Assembly (NCBI GenBank): GCA_009746045.1
Contig: RPFO01000084.1
Coordinates: forward strand, 292,348 to 332,347
Length of the DNA stretch: 40,000 nt
Reading direction: 5' to 3'
From: Mesostigma viride
Taxonomy: Eukaryota > Streptophyta > Mesostigmatophyceae > Mesostigmatales > Mesostigmataceae
Part shown: piece by piece, positions 30,815 to 40,000 of the stretch
How the letters are laid out: each line of letters begins with the position of its first letter
How positions within the stretch are numbered: position 1 is the stretch's first letter
Made by a program: the position numbers and the translations under genes
The notes under the pieces: model-generated
Told to the model about the DNA's origin: nothing
Databases searched by the model: none
What the model saw: only the letters and a program-made list of their open reading frames with translations

Positions 30815-31813
30815 GGGAAAAAAAAGAAGGAAAAAAAAGACAAATTCATAACCGCTCGGAAGTTGCGTCACGTGCCTAGCTAGCTATAGTCGCGTGTGTG
30901 ACACTGCTAAGTCACATTATCTCAGCAGGCAACAACAGTATCGCAGGTGGCAACCGACCGAAGTTCGAAAGCGCATGCGCGCGTGGTACGTGCTTGCATC
31001 ATGATCCCGCGCAGCCAACGGTCGCCGGAGTCCATAAATATATATATATATATGTATGTTATGTACGCACTCACTTAATCGCTACATCTTGTAATATATA
31101 CTCCTATATATTTCGCCTTTAACTTACGACAGCAACAGCGCCTCCTCAAGCCGCGGAAAGCTACCATGCCCGGATATGCTGCAGCTCCACATTATTGGTT
31201 GTAAGCTGCAGGCGCTGTAGTGCAGGCACTTGTCGACGTGCAGTCGCCAATCACGTTTACGTTACTCCATGCAGAGGCGCATTGAGAAGCGCAGCAAGCC
31301 GACCATTTCTTGTTGAGGCATCTCCTGTCGGATTAGTCGAGACTCTTGGGGCTTTTGTTTGCTCGCGACTGCAAGGCATCGCACCTGCAGTTCTTTGCGG
31401 ACAAACGAAGAAATGCCAGCACGAGCTAGGCACGAGCCCTCAATTGTCGACTTGTCGATGTCGGCAAATAAATAAGATTCCGCTCACGATATGGCATTTC
31501 GCTCTTGGAATTCGTTTCACACAGATGAGAATTAGTTGTCAATCGGAGCTCGCAGCAGGAAAGAGTTTTTCCAGACCATCGATCAGTTATACGAAGTTGC
31601 GGCAAGTCGCTTTAGTCGAGTCGGGTTGAGTTGAGTTTCCGCCCGCGCCGGTTGTCCGACAGTAATTGTTGTTGTTGTTGCCCACGACGCACATGGGCAG
31701 CAGAGATTCGAAACCACCCACAGATTTGAAACGGCCGAGGGCCAGACCACTGAATCCAGCCCATGATGCCATCACAAACAAATCCGACAGATCCATGGAC
31801 AGATGCGTCGAAA
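30815..31813. other. No recognisable gene; small (TA)n run
   Basis: A (TA)n run lies at about 31039-31056. A plus-strand frame at 31195-31629 has no motif. Nothing else is supported. Confidence 0.4.
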
Positions 31814-31817
31814 TGTA

Positions 31818-32111
31818 GTCATTCACGCCTTAAGTTGGGTTGGCTTAAGTATTCGACCCGTTCACGCCTTGTTGGGTCGCATAGGATTTTAGCATTCTGA
31901 TTTCAAAGTAGTTCAGAATAGTATGTTATATTCTCTTTAGTTCACATTAGTACAATTAAGTAGAGTCACTCACGCCTCATGTTTGGTTCACGCCTCAATT
32001 GGGTTGTTGTGTCCACATTGTGGCGTGGGACACAACCAGAACAAACATTGAACAGCCGCAAATGGGTGGACCCCTCGAAAACCTCGAACCCAAACCTCGG
32101 GCGTGAATGAC
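31818..32111. mobile_element. MITE-like element with 12-bp TIRs
   Basis: The left end GTCATTCACGCC and right end GGCGTGAATGAC are perfect reverse complements, and the 294-bp element is flanked by TGTA on both sides (31814-31817 and 32112-32115), a likely 4-bp target duplication. Inside, TTCACGCCT or CTCACGCCT recurs at about 31822, 31861, 31971 and 31988, and GTTGTGTCC/GGACACAAC at about 32004-32036 forms a 9-bp stem. No ORF. It is probably a non-autonomous DNA transposon. Confidence 0.65.
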
Positions 32112-32191
32112 TGTACAGGCAGGACTTTCAGTTTCCGGGTAAATGGGTATTTTTATTAACCAACGTATCACGTATCGACCAGCTCGGCTGG

Positions 32192-32214
32192 TTAATTAAT
32201 TAATTAATTAATTA
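32192..32214. repeat. (TTAA)n tract
   Basis: TTAATTAATTAATTAATTAA-type run followed by GACTCGTGCTCCCGTTGGGG, a possible degenerate reverse copy of the palindromic motif family. The link is uncertain. Confidence 0.5.
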
Positions 32215-32384
32215 GACTCGTGCTCCCGTTGGGGATGAGTCGGTCACGGACGGGAGCCGAGCCCCGATGGGTGGATGGTTGGGTGCAAACAGTCCTCATA
32301 CTAATCTATCTACATTAGCTACCTACCAAATCTATCTAATCAACATCACGAGCTACAACATCTATCTAAACAACCCTAGGGAAG

Positions 32385-32570
32385 CTGTCTGGCGTGCCAG
32401 TCCCGCGGGCCGGTTTGCACACGCGGGCGCTTCGGCCCCACAGGGAGGGGGCGCGTTGTCCTCTATGACCTGGGCCCACTTGGCCTTGTCCATCATCTTC
32501 TTCCAAATCACGGAGAGGCCTAGGCCCCCCATGTCCTGTACTAGTTGCTCCTTGAAGGTGCGGGCGGGCC
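32385..32570 (-). pseudogene. LINE Pol C-terminal fragment A (antisense)
   Basis: The minus strand reads FKEQLVQDMGGLGLSVIWKK and then MMDKAKWAQVIEDN. The M-G-G-L-G-L followed by a Lys-Trp helix is the post-RT segment common in plant-type LINEs. It continues into a Pro/Cys/Ala-rich tail. It closely repeats the fragment at 33500-33625, with small indels. It belongs to a LINE family different from that at 12.7-14.2 kb. Confidence 0.65.
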
Positions 32571-32599
32571 TTGCGGCGTCTAACTAACATCCGGACAGG

Positions 32600-33228
32600 G
32601 CCCGGCCCATGTCAGGAGGTGCCGGCCAGGCTGAGCTGGTCGCAGTCATCCCGCGGGGGGGCCACGTGAGGAGTCTACCTAGTTGGTGCGAGCTAGGTGC
32701 CCTACTAGCTGCAGGCGCCGCTGCTTAATGGTGCTGGTGATATATGGCATGCCCTGGTACAGGTCCTCATTGCGGACATGAGCAGCATTATATCCGGCTA
32801 CTCACCGTCGGCTGGTTACCCAATGTGTGTAGGGTGATAGGTGATATCATTGTTTAGTGAAAGGATCGGAGCAGCGGTATGTGACCAGGCCGAAGCCCGC
32901 AGGTGACCGACACGCGTAAGGTCACCGTGAGGAATGCAAGTAAACACCCTGGTGCATCCCAGGAGAGCATGGAAAAGCTCTAAGGGGTTGGGCTTGTCAT
33001 TGAACATTGGGCCCGGGGTCCCGCACCTTGTATTGTTCTTGCGCCAATAGCCAAGCGCGACGCATTGCTGAGTTCACATTCATCTTCATCATCCTGAACG
33101 ACTCGAACACGCGGACAAGATAACGGCAGGCTCGAGCTACCATGGTCCGGATTCTCCCGATTTCTGGCTTGCGCTGGTTGTCTCCTTGATGATATAGCGC
33201 ACTCAATAGCATCAATACCATCAAGGAA
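32600..33228. other. No firm gene; possible minus-strand coding remnant
   Basis: Two adjoining minus-strand frames (33224-32997 and 33007-32816) meet at an overlapping point and together look like a broken protein (IRTMVARACRYLVRVFESFR, then NPLELFHALLGCTRVF). No family is recognised. They lie between LINE fragments and could be part of one. Confidence 0.3.
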
Positions 33229-33290
33229 TATGTGCTACATGATCTCCCAACGGAGGCATGTTATAATTTAATTTAATTTTAATTTAATAG
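33228..33290 (+). repeat. Palindromic short-repeat motif, copy 4
   Basis: TGCTACATGATCTCCCAACG then GAGGCATGTTATAATTTAAT and further AT. It is preceded by CAAGGAATATG, as in copy 5. Confidence 0.6.
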
Positions 33291-33359
33291 CGCTAGGGTG
33301 GAATGTGGTAGCGCGGTCCATGCGGACCATATGTTAAACAACCATTTCCGCACCCCGCT

Positions 33360-33625
33360 CACTGACTTGGCAGTAGAGAAAGCGGTGCTCAATTGTTTCC
33401 GAGGGGAAGGTGCACACGCATGTCGCATCGTGGTCGGTGAAACCGACTGTTGAGGGTTGCGTTTACCCCACTTGCGCGGTGCAATAAAAGACGATGTTCA
33501 GCTGTCTGGCGTGCCTCCCGCGGGTTTGCACACGCGGGCGCTTCCCCACAGGCGGGGGGGGGCTCGTTGTCCTCTATCAGATGACCTGGGCCCACTTGGC
33601 CTTGTCCATCATGTTCTTCCAAGGA
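33360..33625 (-). pseudogene. LINE Pol C-terminal fragment B with zf-RVT-like motif (antisense)
   Basis: From 33625 downward: WKNMMDKAKWAQVI, a frame break, the same Pro/Cys/Ala tail as fragment A, then VGFTDHDATCVCTFPSETIE and HRFLYC. The C-x-C..ET-x-EH-x-F-x-x-C pattern is that of the zf-RVT domain at the end of plant LINE polymerases. Several frameshifts make it dead. Together with fragment A it indicates two partial insertions or a local duplication about 1.1 kb apart. Confidence 0.65.
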
Positions 33626-33685
33626 ATATGTGCTACATGATCTCCAAACGGAGGCATGTTGTAATTTTTTATTTTTTATTTTTAA
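33626..33685 (+). repeat. Palindromic short-repeat motif, copy 5
   Basis: AAGGAATATGTGCTACATGA then TCTCCAAACGGAGGCATGTT followed by a T/A-rich tail. It directly abuts the 5' side of LINE fragment B. Confidence 0.6.
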
Positions 33686-33830
33686 CTCAACTCAACTCAA
33701 CATGGGCAGCAGAGATGGGTGACTCCTGCCGACATTCAACTTGAACTGGGGTGACCCCAGTCAACCCGTCGCCCCTCGCGTTGGGGACAACGCCTCCACC
33801 ATCCGACGGCTCCAATCCCTCGCGTCGCGT

Positions 33831-33911
33831 CTATGCGGTTTTTCGGATCCATCTATGCGGTTTTTCGGATCCATCTATGCGGTTTTCGGTTCCATCTATG
33901 CGGTTTTCGGG
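33831..33911. repeat. 21-22 bp tandem repeat, four units
   Basis: CTATGCGGTTTTTCGGATCC-type units start at 33831, 33853, 33875 and 33896. The first two are identical and the later ones have small changes. Confidence 0.85.
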
Positions 33912-34003
33912 TGTACCTGTCCGTCGGTCCGTTGGATTCACACATCTGATGGTCGTAAATCGGTGGGAGAGAAATGGGTGGGATAGATGAGCATTAATGT
34001 TGA

Positions 34004-34292
<289 letters not shown>

Positions 34293-34773
34293 AGTTGCAA
34301 TAAAAAGGTATCTTGCTTGATGCGTTATGCATAAAACAAAGGCTCTTCTTTATTTCTTTACGTTATTATCGTTGTCGCATAATTCGTCTTCGTTGCGCAT
34401 AAGAACCTGTTGCGCTTGGCACCTTCATCAGTCTTGCTGAATATCCTACGTGGACATGCATTCCATGTAGTTCAGTGCATGCCGCGTGTTAGATACTTCT
34501 AGAATCCTCTAGGAGGTACCAAGGCAGATGCGCATACATGATGGGCCGATAGTCGGCTCAGTCCTCTTGACAGGACTACACCGGCCCTTGACCAGCCGGT
34601 GACGTGGAGGCCTGGGAGACGCCCACACATTCTACGTGGCGTTATCCCATTGGCGAGTACCAGTGAAGTACAGCCATTGGCCCAATACTACAATAAAGTA
34701 TATTGTAGTAATCTGTACAAGATCCTCTATCTCTGAGGACCCATGTGGACCCTAGATGGGTCTCCAACCAACT
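34293..34773 (-). repeat. 3' LTR of copia copy 2
   Basis: 481 bp. Against copy 1 LTRs it has about ten single-base changes plus a diverged block of 8-9 bp (AAGAACCTG where copy 1 reads ATATTCTA, plus strand, at about 34399-34407). It matches its own partner at 39629-40000. Confidence 0.9.
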
Positions 34774-35041
34774 CCAGCCATTCTTTCCCTTGTGAAAGTG
34801 ATAAGGCTTAGATGTATTCATTGATGTTCGGCCGCACCTGGCCAGTTCACTTTCACATATGTGGGCAATGGGGACTCACTTGGGTCTTATGGAGTTTGCA
34901 TCTCATCATTGCATGGTTGGTGTAACCTGCTGTAGGGAAAACCCAAATCTGAAGGAAAACCTCTTCTCCAGAGAGGACAAAACCTCCAGGGGGATAAAAA
35001 CCTACAGGAGGAGCATTAGGCTCAGGCTCCCAGATTACTCC

Positions 35042-37923
35042 TCATGACAAGGGTTTCCCAGCCATCATGGACCGCAGCAACTGGTACCCATTAAGAGCCA
35101 GTCGTGGAAGCTTGGTCATAGCATCAGCAGGATTTGAGTGTCCTGGCAGATGTATGGTTATACAGTGGCTGGACAACTCCTTTGCCACAAGGTAGTCCAA
35201 GTCAGTAGTAGTGGCCCTCTCATTCTTGATAAAAGAGACCACGGGCTTATTATCACAATAAACCCTGACATCAATCACAGGTTGAGGTCTTATCTGACTC
35301 AGACACCATAAGAGTAGCTCTCTTATGTATATGGCATCGCGAATGCACATGGCGTATGCCCTGCACTCAGCGGTGTCAATGCCAGCAAACCGCCTCCTCT
35401 GAAGGTTACTGGACCAGTATACCAACGAGGGCTGTTTGCCTTCATTCCTGATGGTGATCAGGCATCCGGCTCTGGCACCAATCTTGTTGGCAGATCTAGA
35501 CTCTTGGCTAGCATCTGTGTAGGCGTCTATGATGATACGCCCATGCCAGTCTACACCGGACAACACCAAGTCAGGAGATTCATTGAGGCAGCTCTCCAGG
35601 CGCCTCCTTCCTTCTCCTACAACAACAGAGTCTGGCATCCTACTCTGTACTGCCAGGTCAGGGTTAGTTGTGGCAGCCAGCCAACCCAGTTGACCTTTAA
35701 CCGTAGGGGCATTCTCCTCAGTTACTCTCTTGGGCAACTGAGTTATTACTTTTTCTTTATACCCCTTCGCCGATTGCAGCTTAAGATGCCATCCTTTGTC
35801 ATCCTGGAAAAGGGTACAGCCAATGCCACAGTAAGGTACCTGGCTGTTTTTACTAAACCATGCTCTGGTACCAATAGGGGACTTGTCATTGAGCCTTTTA
35901 TAGGTCTCATTCAACCATCCCTTGGGACCAATGCGTTGCATATCATCTCCATGTAAGGTAGCCCAGGTGGGTTGTCCCTTGGATTGCCCCACAAAGAGAC
36001 AATAAGCAAGATGAGATTGTTGCATCTGACATCTCTCCTGGATGGCAGGAGCAATGGTTTCATACCAGATGACTGGACTGCTGACCAGTCCTTCCCAGCC
36101 CACTTTAGGCTGCATGTAGGGATGACCTACTTCAGCTATCCAGCATGCTGGGGTCTTAACACAACAGGGTCTTTGAGCTTGCCAAGTGGCTCTGGCCACC
36201 TGAGGATCACCATGCAAAAAGGCCCTGGTGAAGTCATCAATTTCTGCTCCATAATCCAAGCCATAGTCCAAAGCACCAAGGTACAGACTAAGAATAAGCC
36301 TGAGAACAGGATGTGACAGGCCAGGAGTGTACAGCTCCTCCTTATCAAAGTCTGTAGTACCATGGAACTGGGTCACGACTGGACGTGCGTTTGGTATGGG
36401 AGGCTCACCAAGCTTGCTCTTCATCTTGCATACAAAACGCAACTGAAGCATTTGAGCATTGGGTGGAGGTTCTGAAATGCCTTCAAAAACATCCAGCGTT
36501 TGCCACTCCTGGAGCGCACGCACCAATGCTAGTCGCCAGGCCTCAAGGCCAGCGAAAGTGTGACAATCCAGGTCTACATCATCAAAGGACATGGGGCTAT
36601 GAGCAGCAAATGACCTTTTTGTGAGACCAAGAGAAGTCACACTGAGCTGGGCGGGTTCTACCAGCTCAGAAGCTGGGGGTATATCCCTTCCCCATTCTGC
36701 TCCTTTTACTGAACCGACACAGGCGGTCTTCCAATTTGCCTTCTGGAACATTTCAAGAGGCAAGAGACATCTGAATGATTCCAGAGGAATTGGGTCACAA
36801 TGGGTTTTTAGGAGACTCTTTGTGTTATTGGGGCCATCAACAATGGTAACACCGGGAGTCACCAAGAATGGCTGGCCAATGAGAGTGGGTCCCTTATAGC
36901 CATCAACAACACAAAGTGTCAAAGACTCACCCAAGAATGGGATAGTGATATTCCCAAGAACTTGATGATCAGTGTTACCCGCAAAGTCTTGGACAATAGT
37001 CCATGGACTGGGTTCAAGGGAATACTTATCCAGCAAAGCATTAAAGGGCGAGGTGACAGAGACCTCTGCTTTGGTATCCACATCAAAGCCATCAAGGTCC
37101 ATGCCCTTCTCTGGAAGAGAAGTTATTGTGGCAATCTTTAGTGAGGGCTTGAGCTTCTTTACAATATCCCGAAGCTCTTGAGGATTGCCTCTCTTGCCGA
37201 GCTGAGTGTTCAACCTGGACAACCCCTCCTCAGCTTGTCTTCCTTGGGCTGGAATCCCATCAGTCTCCAAGGGCAATGGCTTATTACCAGGGTAATTGGA
37301 TCCAAGCTTTGGCTGTTCAGACTGAAATATGTTATCCACCTGCCCAGGGGTCTCAAGCCCATGTTCCAACGGCCGGAGCTTCCGGTGCTGATCAGACACC
37401 CTATTATCCAACAAGTCAGCTTCATCCATATCATCCTGTGATATCCCAGTCAATGTCTTAGGCTGAGCTTGCTGAGTAGTAGGCTCCAGTTGATGGGAGG
37501 CCGCCCTTTCTGGTAGTTGGAGTCCAGCCTGTTCACTGGCCAAAGGTGGACAGGAAAGATTGGGAGATCCAAGTGCCTCTTCAGGGGCCATATTTCCAGG
37601 GGATTTTCTTGAACGTTCATTGGATCTCTCTTCAATCTATTCCAAGCCAGATGATAAGTGGTCCCATTCCAGACCACATCAGCAGTTTTCATCTCCAGGT
37701 CAACTGAGGTTATGGTCCCTGGACCCTGCCAATAACCACGTTTACCAGGAGCATTTTCTTTGTGGAAGATCACCTGGTCTCCCACCTCAAATTTTAATGA
37801 TTCTCCTCTCTGTTTATCCTTTTCACAGAGATGAGCATACTGTGCCCACCTCTGCTTACTCCATGCCTGCATTATGTCATCAGGGTAGAGGCCACCTTGC
37901 AGCACCCAAACACCTGACAGCAA
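35042..37923 (-). pseudogene. Copia Pol remnant, copy 2, one-base frameshift
   Basis: The protein from 37591 to 35042 (849 residues) appears identical to the matching part of copy 1, with the same RT and RNase H catalytic residues. The integrase-tail part (37923-37450) is in another frame because copy 2 lacks one T of GGAAATTATGG at about 37591. RT-RNase H might still be made from the ATG at 37591, but the integrase SH3-like tail is separated from it. Read with copy 1, this is a clean single-base deletion in a young copy. Confidence 0.85.
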
Positions 37924-39628
37924 AAGTTGGTTTAAACATCTCAGGATAATCCCCAGACATTACCAACTTCTTAAGCTCCTGTATATATCTGTCAACCTTG
38001 CCTTGGGCTTGATGATCTTCACGACCCACAATCCTTAGGAAAGGCAGATCAGAGTTAGCCAAAATCCTAAGATCAATCATTAGGTGATGGCTCTTCAGGA
38101 CATGGACGGGCATCCACGTTCCTGGCAGAGCAAGAGTCCAAGTTTTTATTATCAATATAACAAGGATTATTGCTCTGAGGAGCTTGACTGTTAACAATAT
38201 CAATGGGTGCTTGGCTGCAACCAGGAGCTGCACCACATGTATTGTTCACAGATATGTTGCTCACTTGGGCACCTGCATTGACAACACTGTGTGGCATCTA
38301 TCTTCAAACAGGAGCAGATCCACATGTGTTGTTTACAGAAAGAGTTCCCTCTGGGGTACTCTTTTTATTCCAGGCATGGATAGGAATGCCACAAACAGGG
38401 GCACTTTTACTGCTGCTCACTGGGGCAGCTTTACGGTCAGTAGGGGTTACTGCTGGAGCCCCTACCACCTGGCAGGCCTCATCTGCCATGAGTCCACTCT
38501 CATCAGCGTCCATAAGGACGCTGTAGGGGTTATATAAACAGAGAGGATCATTAATCCGCGTTAATTAATGGAACGAGCCTCTTGTGGGGGGCTATGCCTT
38601 GGCAGGCCTTCACTGCCAGGGGTTCCATCCCATCATATACATGCTCACAGGGCACATATGTCCATGTACTAGGAACCTCCCCAGGGGCCCTAGACAATGA
38701 CGGGATTTTAATACCGCCGTGCTCACCGGCCGGGGCACAGCTGGCATCTCAATCAGGCTTTGCTCCAGCTTGGATATTCCAGCTTCTTACGTATAAGCAT
38801 CACGTCACTGGGCGTGTACTTGTGTTGTCATGGCTTGTTTCCTGCATGGTGGAAAGACAAAACATGGCACACCTGAGGCACATGTCCAGCCTTCCCCACG
38901 GTTTCCAACCAGCTCTTTACAGCACACACGGCCTTTCCAAAAGAAAAAGAGCCAATTAGTAACATGCAGAAAACATCCGTTACTATAGCAAAAAAGCTCG
39001 TTGAAATAAAGACAGCGTCGCTTTATGTTGCCGAGAAACCAGGCATGATGCTGAAATCCAATCGTTCATCACTCAACCGCCTTTGCAAAACACAAAGCAA
39101 CTTCCTTTTATGATGCATGATACTCGTAAGTATCCAAAGCGGCATGATATCCAATTCAGCCTGACGGCGAGCATGGTCGACAAAAGGCATGCAGGCCGCC
39201 GAAACCAAAGCAATACAAACCGCAATTCAAACCGTTCTTGACGATTCGATGGCTTGCGTTGACATTCCAACAGCTTGGATCCAAATCGAGGCTGAAAAAG
39301 ATTCCGCTCAGAAGGGAAAATCTCTTCAACCATGTGCTATCAACCAGTTTATACACCCTACGCCTGAACCGGCTGATGTAAACTGGTTACAGCACATCAG
39401 CTTGATGAAGAATCGAAACCGAATTAGATGCAGGCTGTCCGAGTCAGATTCCGAGCCTTCTAAATTCCGTCTAGCCATAACGTACGCATGGTCGCTGGCT
39501 CGAAATTTAGTCCTGTCGTCCCTGTGCTCACCGGGGCCAGGGCCAACAGTAATTCGGCAAAGCCTATGCTCACTCGGGCTAGGCTTTAACGGAAACTGCC
39601 CTCGGTTGTCGAAATGACAATGAATACA
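37924..39628 (-). other. Leader region of copia copy 2
   Basis: Corresponds to 23389-25090 of copy 1 and has the same open-frame pattern, including the interrupted SVNNTCG-repeat frame (38513-38073) and the integrase-helix remnant. A few residues differ in the frame starting at 38513, so the leader differs slightly more between copies than the RT part. Confidence 0.6.
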
Positions 39629-40000
39629 AGTTGCAATAAAAAGGTATCTTGCTTGATGCGTTATGCATAAAACAAAGGCTCTTCTTTATTTCTTTACGTT
39701 ATTATCGTTGTCGCATAATTCGTCTTCGTTGCGCATAAGAACCTGTTGCGCTTGGCACCTTCATCAGTCTTGCTGAATATCCTACGTGGACATGCATTCC
39801 ATGTAGTTCAGTGCATGCCGCGTGTTAGATACTTCTAGAATCCTCTAGGAGGTACCAAGGCAGATGCGCATACATGATGGGCCGATAGTCGGCTCAGTCC
39901 TCTTGACAGGACTACACCGGCCCTTGACCAGCCGGTGACGTGGAGGCCTGGGAGACGCCCACACATTCTACGTGGCGTTATCCCATTGGCGAGTACCAGT
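39629..40000 (-). repeat. 5' LTR of copia copy 2, partial
   Basis: The first 372 bp in window orientation, same as the corresponding part of 34293-34773. Truncated by the window edge. Confidence 0.9.

Larger units (their letters stand above)
34293..40000 (-). mobile_element. Ty1/copia retrotransposon, copy 2 (inverted, cut by window end)
   Basis: Same family as 22909-28724 in the opposite orientation. The complete 3' LTR (34293-34773, 481 bp) and the first 372 bp of the 5' LTR (39629-40000) agree with each other. The 4855-bp interior is one base shorter than copy 1. It is inserted exactly at the end of the (GTT)n microsatellite. The outer end and the second target-site copy lie beyond the window. 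Confidence 0.93.

Noticed and set aside
30917-31032. Short minus-strand frame starting MDSGDRWLRG after a TA run, considered as exon 1 for the orphan exon
   Set aside because: No convincing donor site joins it in phase to the candidate exon, and the composition is uninformative.

Overview
The window is nuclear DNA of a eukaryote, most likely a green alga or another green-lineage organism. The main evidence is a GARP (G2-like) MYB-type DNA-binding domain encoded in three exons on the minus strand (22151 to 18410); this family is characteristic of the green lineage. Large introns, long trinucleotide runs and dense retrotransposons fit a medium-to-large algal genome. The genus cannot be decided from the sequence. 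No rRNA, tRNA, CRISPR array or bacterial gene was seen.

Layout. 1-1240 is featureless. 1248-1560 is a pyrimidine-rich TTCTCAC minisatellite. 1618-11282 is a decayed Ty3/gypsy chromovirus: an RNase HI hybrid-binding-like leader ORF, Gag, protease, RT, RNase H, integrase, chromodomain, then about 2.3 kb of GC-rich accessory ORFs, a polypurine tract and a 570-bp 3' LTR. No matching 5' LTR is visible. 12280-14310 is a frameshifted non-LTR element (LINE). 15.7-16.8 kb is a nest of inverted repeats and LINE fragments. 17.6-17.7 kb holds a long hairpin. 17916-22151 is the GARP gene, the only host gene with good support. 22909-28724 is a recent Ty1/copia insertion with identical 480-bp LTRs and a 5-bp target duplication. 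28.7-31.8 kb is mostly empty, with one orphan exon candidate. 31818-32111 is a small TIR element. 32.1-33.9 kb carries antisense LINE fragments and short repeats. 34005-34292 is a (GTT)n microsatellite. 34293-40000 is a second copy of the copia family in inverted orientation, running off the window.

How the parts relate. The two copia copies have internal regions of 4856 and 4855 bp that look almost identical and share the same lack of Gag and integrase core, so this reduced form itself has been mobilised, presumably with help in trans. The Ty3 element is the most unusual object: it has a hybrid-binding leader, three copies of the same polypurine sequence, insertions in RT and RNase H, and an unrecognised GC-rich 3' module. 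A short palindromic motif next to AT-rich tracts recurs at 15.7-16.3 and 33.2-33.7 kb and may mark an undescribed repeat family.

All domain calls were made by eye from translated sequence, without database searches.
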